Position numbers and translations under genes: made by a program
Source: Actinomycetota bacterium
GTDB taxonomy: Bacteria > Actinomycetota > CADDZG01 > WHSQ01
DNA: 60,581 nucleotides
Assembly: GCA_009380005.1 (NCBI GenBank)
Contig: WHSQ01000010.1
Location: forward strand, 1-60,581
Direction of reading: 5' to 3'
Shown here: positions 34,666-44,189 of the stretch, piece after piece
Layout: each line of letters begins with the position of its first letter
Position numbering within the stretch: the first letter of the stretch is position 1
Notes under the pieces: model-generated
What the model was told of the DNA's origin: nothing
The model's input: only the letters and a program-made list of their open reading frames with translations
Databases searched by the model: none

Positions 34666-34936
34666 GGGCTCGCGGGCTGTTGGGAACCAGCGATATATCC
34701 ACCGGAGTGGCGCGCGCCACCAACGCGCTGTTGGCGTCGGGCTTCAATATCAACCGGAAGACGCGGCGGCGATCTCGCCCCCTACCTGCACCGACCCGCG
34801 GAGTCCACAGGATCAACAGGCCCTACTACGACCATCACAAGATATCTAAAAGAAAAGAAGAGATAGATGACGGAACAACACGGGGGGATAGGTCTTATCT
34901 TTGAAGGTGAGATCGCTGAAACGATCGGAGGAGTAG
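34657..34936. promoter_or_regulatory. dnaA-dnaN spacer, probable oriC with AT-rich stretch
   Basis: The spacer where actinobacterial oriC usually lies. It has a one-mismatch DnaA box CGTGGATAA at 34657-34665 and weaker matches near 34692 and 34803. The most AT-rich tract nearby is at about 34841-34866 (ATCTAAAAGAAAAGAAGAGA), a candidate unwinding element. Good boxes are fewer here than upstream of dnaA, so the functional origin may use both flanks of dnaA. Confidence 0.6.
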
Positions 34937-36073
34937 ATGAAGTTCCGCTGTGAGCGCGATGACATCCTGGAGGCCGTGCAGTTCGCGTCCCGTGCGATCT
35001 CCAACCGCGCGACGTTGCCGGTGCTCTCCGGTCTGAAGATCGAGGCCGGCACGGATCGGATCTCGGTGGCCTCGACGGACCTCGAGCTGACCATGCAGAC
35101 GGTGTTCAAGGCCGCGGTCGACGAACCCGGGACCGCCATCGTTCCCGGCCGGCTCTTCGGGGAGATGGTCCGCAGTCTCGGCGCGGGTCAAGTGTCACTG
35201 GCTCGCGGCGAGGGTGAAGTCGAGATCGGATCCGGCCGGGGTCAGTTCCGAGTTAAGACGCTGGCCGCCGACGACTATCCGGCGCTGGCGACGGAGGACT
35301 CCGACGAAACTGTCGATGCCGTCACCATCGAAGTGGATGGATCCCACCTCGCGACCGCGCTGTCCCAGGTCGTGCGCGCGGCGTCGACCGATGAGTCTCG
35401 ACAGGTTCTCACGGGCGTGCTGTGGGAGATTGAATCGGGGAGCTTGACGTTGGCCGCTACGGATTCCTACCGACTTGCGGTCCGGAACCTGCGCGTGGAT
35501 GGGGGCCCGGCCGAGCTCCGGAAGGTCGTTCTCCCGGCCCGGGTCTTGGGCGAGATCGCCCGCTACTTACAGGGTGGCGCGGGTGGAGTCGGGTGTTCGG
35601 TGCGGGAGAACCTCGTCGTGTTCACGCTGCGCGCCGGTGATGACACGAAGGCCAATGGCGACGCGGTGATCGGCTCGAGATTCATAGAAGGGGAGTTCCC
35701 CAACTACCGCCAGCTCATCCCCGAGACCTATCCGAACGCGCTGACGATCGAGCGTGAGGCCCTGATCGACGTCGTGGGGCGCGTGGGACTGTTGGCCCAG
35801 AACAACATGCCGGTGAAGCTGCATCTCGGGGCGGAGCTGGAGGTTTCGGCACACACACCGGACGTCGGCGAGGGCCAAGAGGTGGTGGACGCCGAGTACC
35901 AGGGCGAAAGCCTGGTGATCGCGTTCAACCCGCAGTTCTTGTTGGAGGGCGCGTCCGCGGTCCAGACGGATCGCGTCGTCCTGGAGGCCGGCGACGGCTT
36001 GAAGCCCGCCATCCTTCGTGGCGAGGGCCAAGATGCCTTCACCTATCTGCTGATGCCCGTACGACTGTCATAG
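34937..36073 (+). CDS. dnaN: DNA polymerase III beta sliding clamp
   Basis: 378 residues of the ring-forming clamp. Three-domain layout: MKFRCERDDILEAVQFASRAISNRATLPVLSGLKIEA in domain 1, a second domain with RQVLTGVLWEIESGSLTLAATDSYRLAVR, and the C-terminal YLLMPVRLS, the conserved end that shapes the protein-binding pocket. A GGAGGAG lies just before the ATG. recF follows after 4 bases. Confidence 0.98.
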   Translation: MKFRCERDDILEAVQFASRAISNRATLPVLSGLKIEAGTDRISVASTDLELTMQTVFKAAVDEPGTAIVPGRLFGEMVRSLGAGQVSLARGEGEVEIGSGRGQFRVKTLAADDYPALATEDSDETVDAVTIEVDGSHLATALSQVVRAASTDESRQVLTGVLWEIESGSLTLAATDSYRLAVRNLRVDGGPAELRKVVLPARVLGEIARYLQGGAGGVGCSVRENLVVFTLRAGDDTKANGDAVIGSRFIEGEFPNYRQLIPETYPNALTIEREALIDVVGRVGLLAQNNMPVKLHLGAELEVSAHTPDVGEGQEVVDAEYQGESLVIAFNPQFLLEGASAVQTDRVVLEAGDGLKPAILRGEGQDAFTYLLMPVRLS

Positions 36074-36077
36074 TTCC

Positions 36078-37235
36078 TTGTTCGTCCGGAAGCTCGCTCT
36101 CGAGGATTTCAGGAACTATGAGCGGGCTGCGCTGGAACTCGATCCCGGACTGAACCTCCTCATCGGTCGGAATGCGCAGGGTAAGACGAACCTCCTTGAG
36201 GCGCTCTACCTGCTCTCCGGCCTCGGTTCCCCCCGCTCTTCCGACTCCGCCCTCATCCGGGAAGGCGCGGATCGGGCGCTGGTCCACGGCTGCGTCGTGC
36301 GCGGATCACGCACGTTGGAGATCGACATGGAGTTCCGATCGGGACGCGGTCCCCGCGCGCTCGTCAACAAGACGGCCGTCCCGGGCACCCGCGAGCTCTC
36401 CGAGATCACGACCTGTGTCTTCTTCGGTCCCGACGAGCTCTCGCTGATCAAGGGCTCACCGGAGGGCCGCCGCCGGTTCCTGGATGACGTCATCGTGAAA
36501 CTGCGACCTGCCCGCTTCGGCATCCGGCGCGAATGGGACCGCGTGTTGAAGCAACGCAACGCGCTTCTGCGGTCATGGCCTCGATCGGGCGATCCCCGGA
36601 CGGCGGTGGAAACGCTGGAGGTCTGGGACGAGGCATTCGCGCGCGCCGGAGCTGCGCTTGCCGCCGCACGGCTCGAAGGGTTGGGGGCCTTGTTGCCGTT
36701 CTGCCGGAAGCGGTACGAAGCCGTCGCGGGTGGAGGCCGGATCGAGATCGGTTACGTGAGCTCGTGGCTCAGCGAGGCCCTGGTGTTGGAAAGCCTGGAC
36801 GGGGCGGAGCTGGATCCCGGCGAGCTGCAGGACGCTCTCGCGAGTCGTCTCCGAGAGCTCCGATCGCGCGAGATCGAACGAGGTCAGTCGCTCATCGGGC
36901 CACAGCGAGACGATCTTGCGGTTCGCCTCGCTTCACCGGGAGAGACGGTGCGGGACGCGCGCTCCTTCGGTTCTCAGGGGGAACAACGCACCGGGGCCCT
37001 GGCTCTGAAGCTCGCCGAGTTCGATCTCCTCTCGGACGCTCTGGACGAGACCCCGATCCTGCTCCTGGACGATGTCTTCTCCGAGCTCGACCCCGCGCGC
37101 AGAGCATCGCTGAGCGACGCCGTCCGCGATATGGGTCAGGCGGTCCTTACCTCGGCCGAACCGGGGGCGAAGGGATCGGCGACCGCGAACACGGTCTACG
37201 AGGTCGTCTCGGGTGAGGTGCGACGACGTGACTGA
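36078..37235 (+). CDS. recF: DNA replication and repair protein RecF
   Basis: 385 residues from TTG 36078, four bases after dnaN. It has the SMC-like ATPase N-terminus LALEDFRNYERAALELDPGLNLLIGRNAQGKTNLLEALYLLS with Walker A. The signature GSQGEQRTGALALKLAEF and Walker B in ETPILLLDDVFSELDPARR follow. RecF loads RecA at gaps. The end overlaps dciA by 8 bases. Confidence 0.97.
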   Translation: MFVRKLALEDFRNYERAALELDPGLNLLIGRNAQGKTNLLEALYLLSGLGSPRSSDSALIREGADRALVHGCVVRGSRTLEIDMEFRSGRGPRALVNKTAVPGTRELSEITTCVFFGPDELSLIKGSPEGRRRFLDDVIVKLRPARFGIRREWDRVLKQRNALLRSWPRSGDPRTAVETLEVWDEAFARAGAALAAARLEGLGALLPFCRKRYEAVAGGGRIEIGYVSSWLSEALVLESLDGAELDPGELQDALASRLRELRSREIERGQSLIGPQRDDLAVRLASPGETVRDARSFGSQGEQRTGALALKLAEFDLLSDALDETPILLLDDVFSELDPARRASLSDAVRDMGQAVLTSAEPGAKGSATANTVYEVVSGEVRRRD

Positions 37236-37719
37236 ACCGATCCCGCGCTTGCGCGACCTCCTCGGCGAGGCGGGCTCTAAGTTGGGGATCGACCGCGCGG
37301 CGGAGGCTGGGGCCCTGTGGGCGCGTTGGGAGGAGGTCGTCGGACCGACCATCGCGGGGCATGCAGAGCCCACTTCGCTACGGCGCGGCGTGCTGAAGAT
37401 CCGGACGGAATCGCCGACGTGGGCGACCGAGCTCGGCTATCTACGGGAACAGGTGATGGACGCGGCCAACGATCTGCTGGGAGACCGGATCGTCAACGAG
37501 GTGCAGGTATGGACCGCGCCGGGGGCGGTCCGTAAGCGAGGGCCGAAGCGACCGTCGTCGGACCGCGGTGAGGAGTCCGGCGAGCGGCCTCGGCCGACCG
37601 GCGCGGAGGAGCCCGAGGAGGCCTTCGAGAGAGCTCGCGCAGCGTGGTTGCGGAGGCGATCCGAGCCCCGTTCCCGGTCCGATACTAAGGACCCCGGAAA
37701 ACCGGAAAATCCCTGGTAG
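37228..37719 (+). CDS. DciA-like DUF721 protein
   Basis: 163 residues from GTG 37228 (VTEPIPRLRDLLGEAG); an earlier GTG at 37213 would add five residues. A GGTGAGG lies nine bases before GTG 37228, which decides the start. The DUF721 core reads LWARWEEVVGPTIAGHAEPTSLRRGVLKIRTESPTWATELGYL. The C-terminal 60 residues are charged and disordered. Homologues (Rv0004) bind DnaB and act as helicase operators in bacteria without DnaC; that role is inferred. It overlaps the recF stop. Confidence 0.88.
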   Translation: MTEPIPRLRDLLGEAGSKLGIDRAAEAGALWARWEEVVGPTIAGHAEPTSLRRGVLKIRTESPTWATELGYLREQVMDAANDLLGDRIVNEVQVWTAPGAVRKRGPKRPSSDRGEESGERPRPTGAEEPEEAFERARAAWLRRRSEPRSRSDTKDPGKPENPW

Positions 37720-37720
37720 A

Positions 37721-37729
37721 TGCTATTAT
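37721..37729 (+). promoter_or_regulatory. Extended -10 promoter before gyrB
   Basis: TGC-TATTAT at 37721-37729 is a good extended -10 in otherwise GC-rich DNA, directly after the dciA stop. No clear -35 precedes it, as is common with extended -10 promoters. It would give a leader of about 115 bases before gyrB, ending in a strong AAGGGAGG at 37839-37846. Confidence 0.5.
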
Positions 37730-37852
37730 TTGGGAGATGAATCCAGTGCCCTCGCGCCTTTCGTCGCGCGCTCGATGATGCGCCGCTGAGGGCCCGGGGA
37801 GAGGGGCCACACAGAGGCCCGCTCGACCCTCGATCGGCAAGGGAGGAACACC

Positions 37853-39799
37853 TCGGCTAAGGCACCACCCGCGGTCAGAAAGGGCGGTCGCAAGACGGCC
37901 TACACCGCGCAAGACATCACCGTTCTCAAGGGGCTCGACCCGGTCCGGCAACGCCCCGGTATGTACATCGGCTCTACCGGCAGCCGTGGGCTACACCACC
38001 TCGTTTACGAGGTCGTAGACAACGCGGTCGACGAGGCCATGGCCGGCCATTGCGACCGGATAAAGGTCGAGTTGCTCGCCGACGGTGGCTGTCGGGTTAC
38101 GGACAACGGACGTGGGATCCCGGTGGGCACCGTGAAAGGCGAAGGTAAGCCGGCCGTCGAGGTCGTGCTGACGACGTTGCACGCCGGTGGGAAGTTCGGA
38201 GGCAAGGGTTACCAGGTCTCGGGTGGTCTCCACGGGGTGGGCGTTTCGGTAGTGAATGCGTTATCGGAACGGCTCGTAGTCGAGGTAGCCCGCAACGGCA
38301 AGCTTCACCGCCAGGAATTCTTGAGAGGCAAGCCGAAGGCCAAGCTGAAGGTCGTCAAGCCCATCAAGCGCTCGGGGACGACGGTCACGTTCTGGCCCGA
38401 TCCCGAGATCTTCACCGACGAACGTGAGTTCAAGGCCGACACCCTCGTCCAGCGCCTACGTGAGATGGCCTTCCTGAACAAGGGCTTGGAGATCCAACTG
38501 ATCGACGAGCGCGTGGAGCCCGAGGTCAAGGAGGTCTTCCGCTACACGGGCGGGATCGTCGACTTCGTCAAGCACCTGAACGCCTCACGCGACGCCGTCA
38601 ACAAGCGCGTCGTGTACTTCGAGACCAAGGCCGAGAACCACGAGCTAGAGGTCTCGATGCAGTGGACGACGACGTTCAACGAGTCGGTCTTCACGTTCGC
38701 CAACAACATCAACACGCACGAAGGTGGGATGCACGAAGAAGGCTTCCGCCGGTCGTTGACGCGCGTCATCACCAACTACGCCCGGTCCAAGGGGATCCTC
38801 AAGGACAAGGATGACGCCCTGATCGGCGAGGATTGCCGCGAGGGTCTCACCGCGATCATCTCGGTCAAGCTCCGCAGCCCTCAGTTCGAAGGGCAGACCA
38901 AGACGAAGCTCGGGAACACAGAGATCCGATCGTTCGTCGAGACCGAGATGAACCGTCGTTTCTCGGAGTTCATGGAGGAGCACCCGAGCGAAGCCCGCGC
39001 GATATGTAACAAGGTCATATCCGCTCAGCGCGCAAGGCTCGAAGCACGTAAGGCTCGTGATCTCGTGCGGCGCAAGTCGCTGCTGGAGTCGTCAACGCTC
39101 CCCGGAAAGCTCGCTGATTGCCAGACGCGGGACCCTCACGAAGCCGAGCTATTGATCGTCGAGGGTGACTCGGCGGGCGGCAGTGCGAAGCAGGCACGCC
39201 AACGCGAGTTCCAGGCGGTTCTGCCCCTGAGGGGCAAGATCCTGAACGTAGAACGAGCCCGGCTGGCGAAGATCCTGGAGAACAAGGAGATCCAGGCGAT
39301 CATCACTGCCGTTGGAACGGGCATCGGCGAGGAGTTCGACATCGGGAAGTGTCGCTATCACAAGATCATCTCGATGGCGGATGCCGATGTCGACGGTTCG
39401 CACATCAAGACCCTCTTGTTGACCTTCTTCTTCCGTTACATGCCGGAACTGATCGACGCGGGCTACATCTACGTGGCGCAGACGCCTCTATTCCGGGTCC
39501 CAACGTCGCGGGGCAAAGCCCTGTACTTCAAGAACGAGGTCGAACTGGAGGCCTACAAGGAGACGCATCCCGGCCTGAAGATGGACTCGACCCCGCGTTT
39601 CAAGGGGTTGGGAGAGATGAACCCAGCCGAGCTGTGGGAGACGACCCTCGACCCTGAGAACCGCACGTTGCTCAAGGTGACGATGGAGGACGCCGCCCTT
39701 GCAGAAGAGATCTTCTCCACCCTGATGGGCGAGGACGTGGAGGCCCGGAAGAACTTCATCCAGAGGAACGCAAAAGACGTGCGGTTCCTCGACATCTAG
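37853..39799 (+). CDS. gyrB: DNA gyrase subunit B; no canonical start codon in the expected place
   Basis: GyrB is the ATPase subunit of gyrase. Family-like sequence begins before the first ATG (37961): AQDITVLKGLDPVRQRPGMYIGS is the essential N-terminus. Upstream the frame is open to a TGA at 37787 but holds no ATG, GTG, TTG or CTG. The strong AAGGGAGG at 37839-37846 places initiation near 37853, where the codon is TCG. This could be a TTG-to-TCG change, a sequence error or non-standard initiation. GHKL motifs VVDNAVDEAMAG, DNGRGIPV and HAGGKFGGKGYQVSGGLHGVG follow. The Toprim motifs EGDSAGGSAKQAR and MADADVDGSHI are intact. Confidence 0.93.
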   Translation, partial: SAKAPPAVRKGGRKTAYTAQDITVLKGLDPVRQRPGMYIGSTGSRGLHHLVYEVVDNAVDEAMAGHCDRIKVELLADGGCRVTDNGRGIPVGTVKGEGKPAVEVVLTTLHAGGKFGGKGYQVSGGLHGVGVSVVNALSERLVVEVARNGKLHRQEFLRGKPKAKLKVVKPIKRSGTTVTFWPDPEIFTDEREFKADTLVQRLREMAFLNKGLEIQLIDERVEPEVKEVFRYTGGIVDFVKHLNASRDAVNKRVVYFETKAENHELEVSMQWTTTFNESVFTFANNINTHEGGMHEEGFRRSLTRVITNYARSKGILKDKDDALIGEDCREGLTAIISVKLRSPQFEGQTKTKLGNTEIRSFVETEMNRRFSEFMEEHPSEARAICNKVISAQRARLEARKARDLVRRKSLLESSTLPGKLADCQTRDPHEAELLIVEGDSAGGSAKQARQREFQAVLPLRGKILNVERARLAKILENKEIQAIITAVGTGIGEEFDIGKCRYHKIISMADADVDGSHIKTLLLTFFFRYMPELIDAGYIYVAQTPLFRVPTSRGKALYFKNEVELEAYKETHPGLKMDSTPRFKGLGEMNPAELWETTLDPENRTLLKVTMEDAALAEEIFSTLMGEDVEARKNFIQRNAKDVRFLDI

Positions 39800-39813
39800 A
39801 GAACGAGAAGCGT

Positions 39814-42330
39814 ATGGCGAAGAAGCCCTTCCAGAACCGACTGCCCGATGGCCCGGACGATCCGTCCGACATCACGATCGAAGAGGAGGTCCAGCAGGCG
39901 TTCCTCGAGTACGCGATGTCGGTCATCGTCAGCCGCGCGCTACCCGACGTTCGTGATGGACTCAAACCGGTGCACCGGCGGATCCTCTTCAGTGCTCTGG
40001 AGGCTGGGATGCGGCCCGACCGATCGTTCCGCAAATGCGCAACTCTGGTCGGAGACGTCCTCGGTAAATACCACCCCCATGGGGATCAGGCGGTCTACGA
40101 CGCTCTAGTGCGGCTCGCACAGGATTTCTCGACCCGTTATCCGCTCATCACGGGCCAGGGCAACTTCGGCTCGATCGACGGCGACGCCGCCGCGGCTTAC
40201 CGGTACACGGAGTCCCGCCTCGCGCCCCTCGCCATGGAGATGCTCCGGAACATCGACGAGGACACGGTCGATTTCACGCCCAGTTACAACGCCGAGAACG
40301 TCGAACCGGTGGTCTTGCCGGCCAGGTTCCCGAATCTCCTTGTCAACGGCTCCACCGGTATCGCCGTGGGCATGGCGACCAACATCCCCCCGCACAACCT
40401 CGGCGAAGTGAGCGAGGCGGTGATAGAGGTCCTCGAGAAGCCCGAGTTGTCCGACGATCGCGACAAGATGCTGAAGGCCGTCATGAAGCACGTGAAGGCT
40501 CCCGACTTCCCGACCGGTGCGCTCATCGTCGGACAGCAGGGGATGAAGGATGCGTACATGACGGGCAAGGGTTCCATCAAGATGCGTGCCGTCTGCGAGA
40601 TCGAGGAAGGCCCCAAGGGAAACCCTCGCATCGTCGTAACCGAGATCCCTTACATGGTCAACAAGGCCCGATTGCTGCAGAAGATCGCCGAGCTCGTGCA
40701 CCTCAAGGCGAACCGCCTGGAAGGCATCGCCGATCTACGCGACGAGTCCTCAGAACGTGGCGGGATGCGTGTCGTGATCGACCTGAAGAAGAACGCCGTC
40801 CCTCAGGTCGTCCTTAACACGCTGTACAAGCGCACCCAACTTCAAGACAACTTCAACATCAACATGCTGGCTCTGGTGGACGGCGTTCCGCGAACGCTCA
40901 ACCTCGCCGAGGTCATCCACGAGTACATCGCCCACCAGTTCCAGGTGATCACGCGGAGGACCCGTTACCGCTTGCGGAAGGCCGAGGAGAGGTCTCACAT
41001 CCTCGAAGGGCTCGTCATCGCCCTGGACAATCTGGACGAGATCATCCCCCTTATCAGGGCCGCCGCGAACGTGGAGGAGGCCCGAGACGGGCTCATCTCA
41101 CGCTTCGGCCTGTCGGGGATCCAGGCTCAGCACATCCTCGACATGCCGTTGCGACGCCTCACGGCGCTCGAGCAGGACAAGATCCGGGAAGAGTACGAGG
41201 CGCTACAGCAACTGATCAAAGAGCTGAAGGCGATCCTGCGCGATCCCTCCAGGGTCAGAGGGATCATCGCCGACGAGCTGCGTGAGGTGAAGACCAAACA
41301 CGCAGACAAGCGACGAACCCGCCTGGTTCCGGACGAAGGCGAGTTCGACATCGAGGACCTCATCGCGGACGAAGATCTAGTCATCTCGGTGACGCGTGAC
41401 AAGTACGTGAAGTCCGTGCCTCTGGAGACGTACAGGCGTCAGGGCCGTGGGGGCCGGGGGGTCCGAGGGGCTAACCTCAAGGAAGGCGACATCGTCGACC
41501 ACCTGATCACCACGACATCCCACGCGTACCTCTTGCTCTTCTCGACCAATGGCCGCGTCTATCGGCTCAAGGCACACGAGATCCCGAAGCGTGATCGCAC
41601 GGCACGTGGTACGGCCGTCGTGAATGTGGTGCCCATGCGACCCGAGGACGACGTGGCCGCCGTGATCGATACGCGCGACTACGAGTCGTTCCGGTATCTG
41701 CTCATCGCGACGCGGCGAGGCATCGTCAAGAAGACCTTGTTCCGTGAGTACGACTCTTCGCGTAGGGAAGGGATCATCGCGGTCAACCTGCGCCAAGGCG
41801 ACGAGGTCGTGCGCGTTCGACCCACCTCCGGTACGGACGACGTGCTCTTGATCACCAAGAAGGGCAAGGCGATCCGCTTCAACGAGGACAAGGTGCGCCC
41901 GATGGGTCGCACGGCTACGGGTGTGATCGGGATCCGCCTCGACGACGACGACGAGGTGGTCTCTGCCGAGGTCGTCAGCGACGACGGTGCGGACATGCTG
42001 ATCGTGACCCAGTTCGGCTATGGAAAGCGGACGAAGCTGAGCCAGTTCCCCCGCAAGGGTCGGGGCGGTAAGGGAGTGATCGCGGCCAAGATCACGAAGC
42101 CTCGGGGGCCGATAAGGGGCGCGAACGCGGTCAAGCCGGGGGACGAGGTGTTCCTGATCTCCGACAACGGTGTAGTGATCCGCACCTCCACCGACGGCAT
42201 ATCGCGCCAGGGAAGGCCCGCCACGGGCGTCAAGCTGATGGACCTCCCCGAGGGAGGCAGCGTCTCTGCGGTCGCCCCCGTGGTGGGCGAGGTGGACGAC
42301 GACGGACAGACCAAGCTGAGCGGGGCCTAG
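39814..42330 (+). CDS. gyrA: DNA gyrase subunit A
   Basis: 838 residues. The winged-helix domain has GLKPVHRRILFSALEAGMRPDRSFRKCATLVGDVLGKYHPHGDQAVYDALVRLAQDF. The catalytic Tyr lies in AAAYRYTE. The quinolone-determining region reads HPHGDQAVYD; the residue before it, where sensitive strains often carry Ser or Ala, should be compared with relatives. The C-terminal beta-pinwheel begins with a GyrA box QGRGGRG within RRQGRGGRGVRGANL. It starts 14 bases after gyrB and forms its operon partner. Confidence 0.98.
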   Translation: MAKKPFQNRLPDGPDDPSDITIEEEVQQAFLEYAMSVIVSRALPDVRDGLKPVHRRILFSALEAGMRPDRSFRKCATLVGDVLGKYHPHGDQAVYDALVRLAQDFSTRYPLITGQGNFGSIDGDAAAAYRYTESRLAPLAMEMLRNIDEDTVDFTPSYNAENVEPVVLPARFPNLLVNGSTGIAVGMATNIPPHNLGEVSEAVIEVLEKPELSDDRDKMLKAVMKHVKAPDFPTGALIVGQQGMKDAYMTGKGSIKMRAVCEIEEGPKGNPRIVVTEIPYMVNKARLLQKIAELVHLKANRLEGIADLRDESSERGGMRVVIDLKKNAVPQVVLNTLYKRTQLQDNFNINMLALVDGVPRTLNLAEVIHEYIAHQFQVITRRTRYRLRKAEERSHILEGLVIALDNLDEIIPLIRAAANVEEARDGLISRFGLSGIQAQHILDMPLRRLTALEQDKIREEYEALQQLIKELKAILRDPSRVRGIIADELREVKTKHADKRRTRLVPDEGEFDIEDLIADEDLVISVTRDKYVKSVPLETYRRQGRGGRGVRGANLKEGDIVDHLITTTSHAYLLLFSTNGRVYRLKAHEIPKRDRTARGTAVVNVVPMRPEDDVAAVIDTRDYESFRYLLIATRRGIVKKTLFREYDSSRREGIIAVNLRQGDEVVRVRPTSGTDDVLLITKKGKAIRFNEDKVRPMGRTATGVIGIRLDDDDEVVSAEVVSDDGADMLIVTQFGYGKRTKLSQFPRKGRGGKGVIAAKITKPRGPIRGANAVKPGDEVFLISDNGVVIRTSTDGISRQGRPATGVKLMDLPEGGSVSAVAPVVGEVDDDGQTKLSGA

Positions 42331-42411
42331 CCGAGCCACCGTCCGGGATTCCCCCCTAGCGGCGTCCGATTCATCCATACTGGTGGCTCCGCGCTCAAGG
42401 AGATCATCATC

Positions 42412-43035
42412 GTGAGTTCCAGCCGCGAAGACCAAGGCGCCTGGCCCCGAGACCCCGAAGCCTCGTCGGCATCGGGTGGCCACGTGGCGCCGGGGTCGTC
42501 GGATGGACCCCTCTTCGACCCGCTGACCGCGCCGCTGCCGTCCGAACGTGCCCGTCGGGAAGAAACCTACGGGGCCGATGTCCGCCGGACCCAGAGACTC
42601 GCCCCAACGGAGCCGACCCTCCCCCCGCGGGCACCGGAGGAAAGACCCATGACCCGGCGTCGCCGGCGCGTGGCATCCCGGCGGGTCCGGCGCACGATCA
42701 AGAAGGTCGATCCGCTGTCGGTGCTGAAGATCGCCATCCTCTTCTACCTGATCATGTTCGTGGTCTGGCTGGTCTTGGTCGCCTTCGCATTCAACGTGTT
42801 GGACGCAACCGGTTTGTTCTCCACCATCGAGGACGCGGTCGGACCCGAAGGTTTCGCCCTTGAAGGCGAGGACTTCGAGATCACGTTGGGCGTGATCGAG
42901 AAATGGGCTTTCCTGTTCGGCCTCATCTCGGTACTCGTCGCGTCGGTATCGACGCTCTTGGGTGCCATCCTCTACAACATCGCGGCAGATCTCTTCGGCG
43001 GTGTCGAGATCACCTTCGTCGAGCGCGAGCTCTAA
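42412..43035 (+). CDS. DUF3566 transmembrane protein
   Basis: 207 residues from GTG 42412. A disordered Pro/Arg-rich cytoplasmic region (1-95) ends in a very basic patch RRRRRVASRRVRRTIKKVDPLSVLKIA. Two TM helices follow (about 103-127 and 160-190), then DLFGGVEITFVEREL, the conserved end. It is the counterpart of Rv0007, which also follows gyrA. Its function is unknown; mycobacterial studies link the family to division-site or cell-length phenotypes only loosely. It starts 81 bases after gyrA and could be read through from gyrBA. Confidence 0.87.
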   Translation: MSSSREDQGAWPRDPEASSASGGHVAPGSSDGPLFDPLTAPLPSERARREETYGADVRRTQRLAPTEPTLPPRAPEERPMTRRRRRVASRRVRRTIKKVDPLSVLKIAILFYLIMFVVWLVLVAFAFNVLDATGLFSTIEDAVGPEGFALEGEDFEITLGVIEKWAFLFGLISVLVASVSTLLGAILYNIAADLFGGVEITFVEREL

Positions 43036-43085
43036 CTCACCCGACCGGTAGGTATGTCTAGGATGGATGACGTTCCATCTCACCT

Positions 43086-44189
43086 ATGACGAAGATGATC
43101 ACGCTCGACGACGTGACCAAACGCTTCGGCGGTTCCGCCGAGGTAGCCGTCCGCGGTCTCTCGATGGAGATCGACGAAGGCGAGATCGTAGTGCTCGTCG
43201 GGCCCTCTGGTTGTGGCAAGACCACCACGATGAAGATGATCAACCGACTCATCGAACCGACGTCCGGAACCATCACCGTCGCGGGCTCCGACGTGATGAG
43301 ACATGACCCGGTTCAACTCCGGCGCACGATCGGCTACGTGATCCAGAACGTCGGGCTGATGCCGCATCGGACGATCGAGCAGAACATCGCCACGGTGCCG
43401 AGACTTCTGAACTGGAAGGCGGAACGTATACGAGACCGCGTGCGCGAGTTGCTGGACATCTTCGATCTCTCGGACGGGTTGCTGGATCGCTATCCGAGCG
43501 AGCTCTCGGGTGGGCAGCGACAGCGCGTCGGGGTGGCCAGAGCTCTTGCAGCCGACCCGCCCGTGATGCTCATGGACGAGCCTTTCGGAGCGGTCGACCC
43601 CATCATCCGAGCGCGTCTGCAGGATCAGTTCCTCGACATCCAGCGGCAATTGCAGAAGACGGTCGTCTTCGTCACGCACGACATCGATGAAGCCATCCAG
43701 ATGTCTGATCGCATCGCCATCCTGAACCAGGGCGCCAAGATCGAACAGATGGCGGCTCCCGAAGAGATCCTTCGAACGCCGACCAATGATTTCGTCAGGA
43801 ACTTCGTTGGAGCGGAGCGCGGACTGAGGCGTTTGGGCCTCATCAGGATCGCAGATATCGAAGTCGAGGAAGGTCCCGTGGTTCAGAGCGACGCGTCCGT
43901 GAGCGAGGCTCGGGCGGCGATGGAGAAGTTCGACTTCGACTGGACGACCGTGCTCGAAGGAGAACGGCTGCTCGGATGGATCGACGCGTCGGATCTCGAG
44001 GTGCACGACTCAGTAGCGAAGACTCAGCCGAGGCCGTTCAGCGCTCATGTCGTGGCGAACGATTCGCTGCGTCAGGCACTCGACTCGATCGTGACATCGC
44101 GGACGCACATAGCGGTGGTCGTCTCGGACGGGGATAAGTACGAAGGGATCTTGACGATGGCTCGGATCTCGCGGGAGATCATCTCGTGA
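43086..44189 (+). CDS. Osmoprotectant ABC transporter ATP-binding protein (OpuCA/ProV type)
   Basis: 367 residues. Walker A is GPSGCGKTT, the Q-loop lies in YVIQNVGLMPH, the signature is LSGGQRQRVGVARAL, and Walker B is PPVMLMDEPFGAVD. After residue 240 two CBS-like repeats follow (VVQSDASVSEARAAMEKFDFDWTTVLE and AHVVANDSLRQALDSIVTSRTHIAVVV), the ionic-strength sensor of OpuA-type importers. It starts the four-gene set ATPase-permease-permease-binding protein and overlaps the first permease by 4 bases. Substrate is likely glycine betaine, choline or a related quaternary amine. Confidence 0.93.
   Translation: MTKMITLDDVTKRFGGSAEVAVRGLSMEIDEGEIVVLVGPSGCGKTTTMKMINRLIEPTSGTITVAGSDVMRHDPVQLRRTIGYVIQNVGLMPHRTIEQNIATVPRLLNWKAERIRDRVRELLDIFDLSDGLLDRYPSELSGGQRQRVGVARALAADPPVMLMDEPFGAVDPIIRARLQDQFLDIQRQLQKTVVFVTHDIDEAIQMSDRIAILNQGAKIEQMAAPEEILRTPTNDFVRNFVGAERGLRRLGLIRIADIEVEEGPVVQSDASVSEARAAMEKFDFDWTTVLEGERLLGWIDASDLEVHDSVAKTQPRPFSAHVVANDSLRQALDSIVTSRTHIAVVVSDGDKYEGILTMARISREIIS

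Noticed and set aside
41377-43083. 568-codon minus-strand frame opposite gyrA and DUF3566
   Set aside because: Shadow frame over two certain genes; composition is His/Asp/Arg-rich with no domain pattern.
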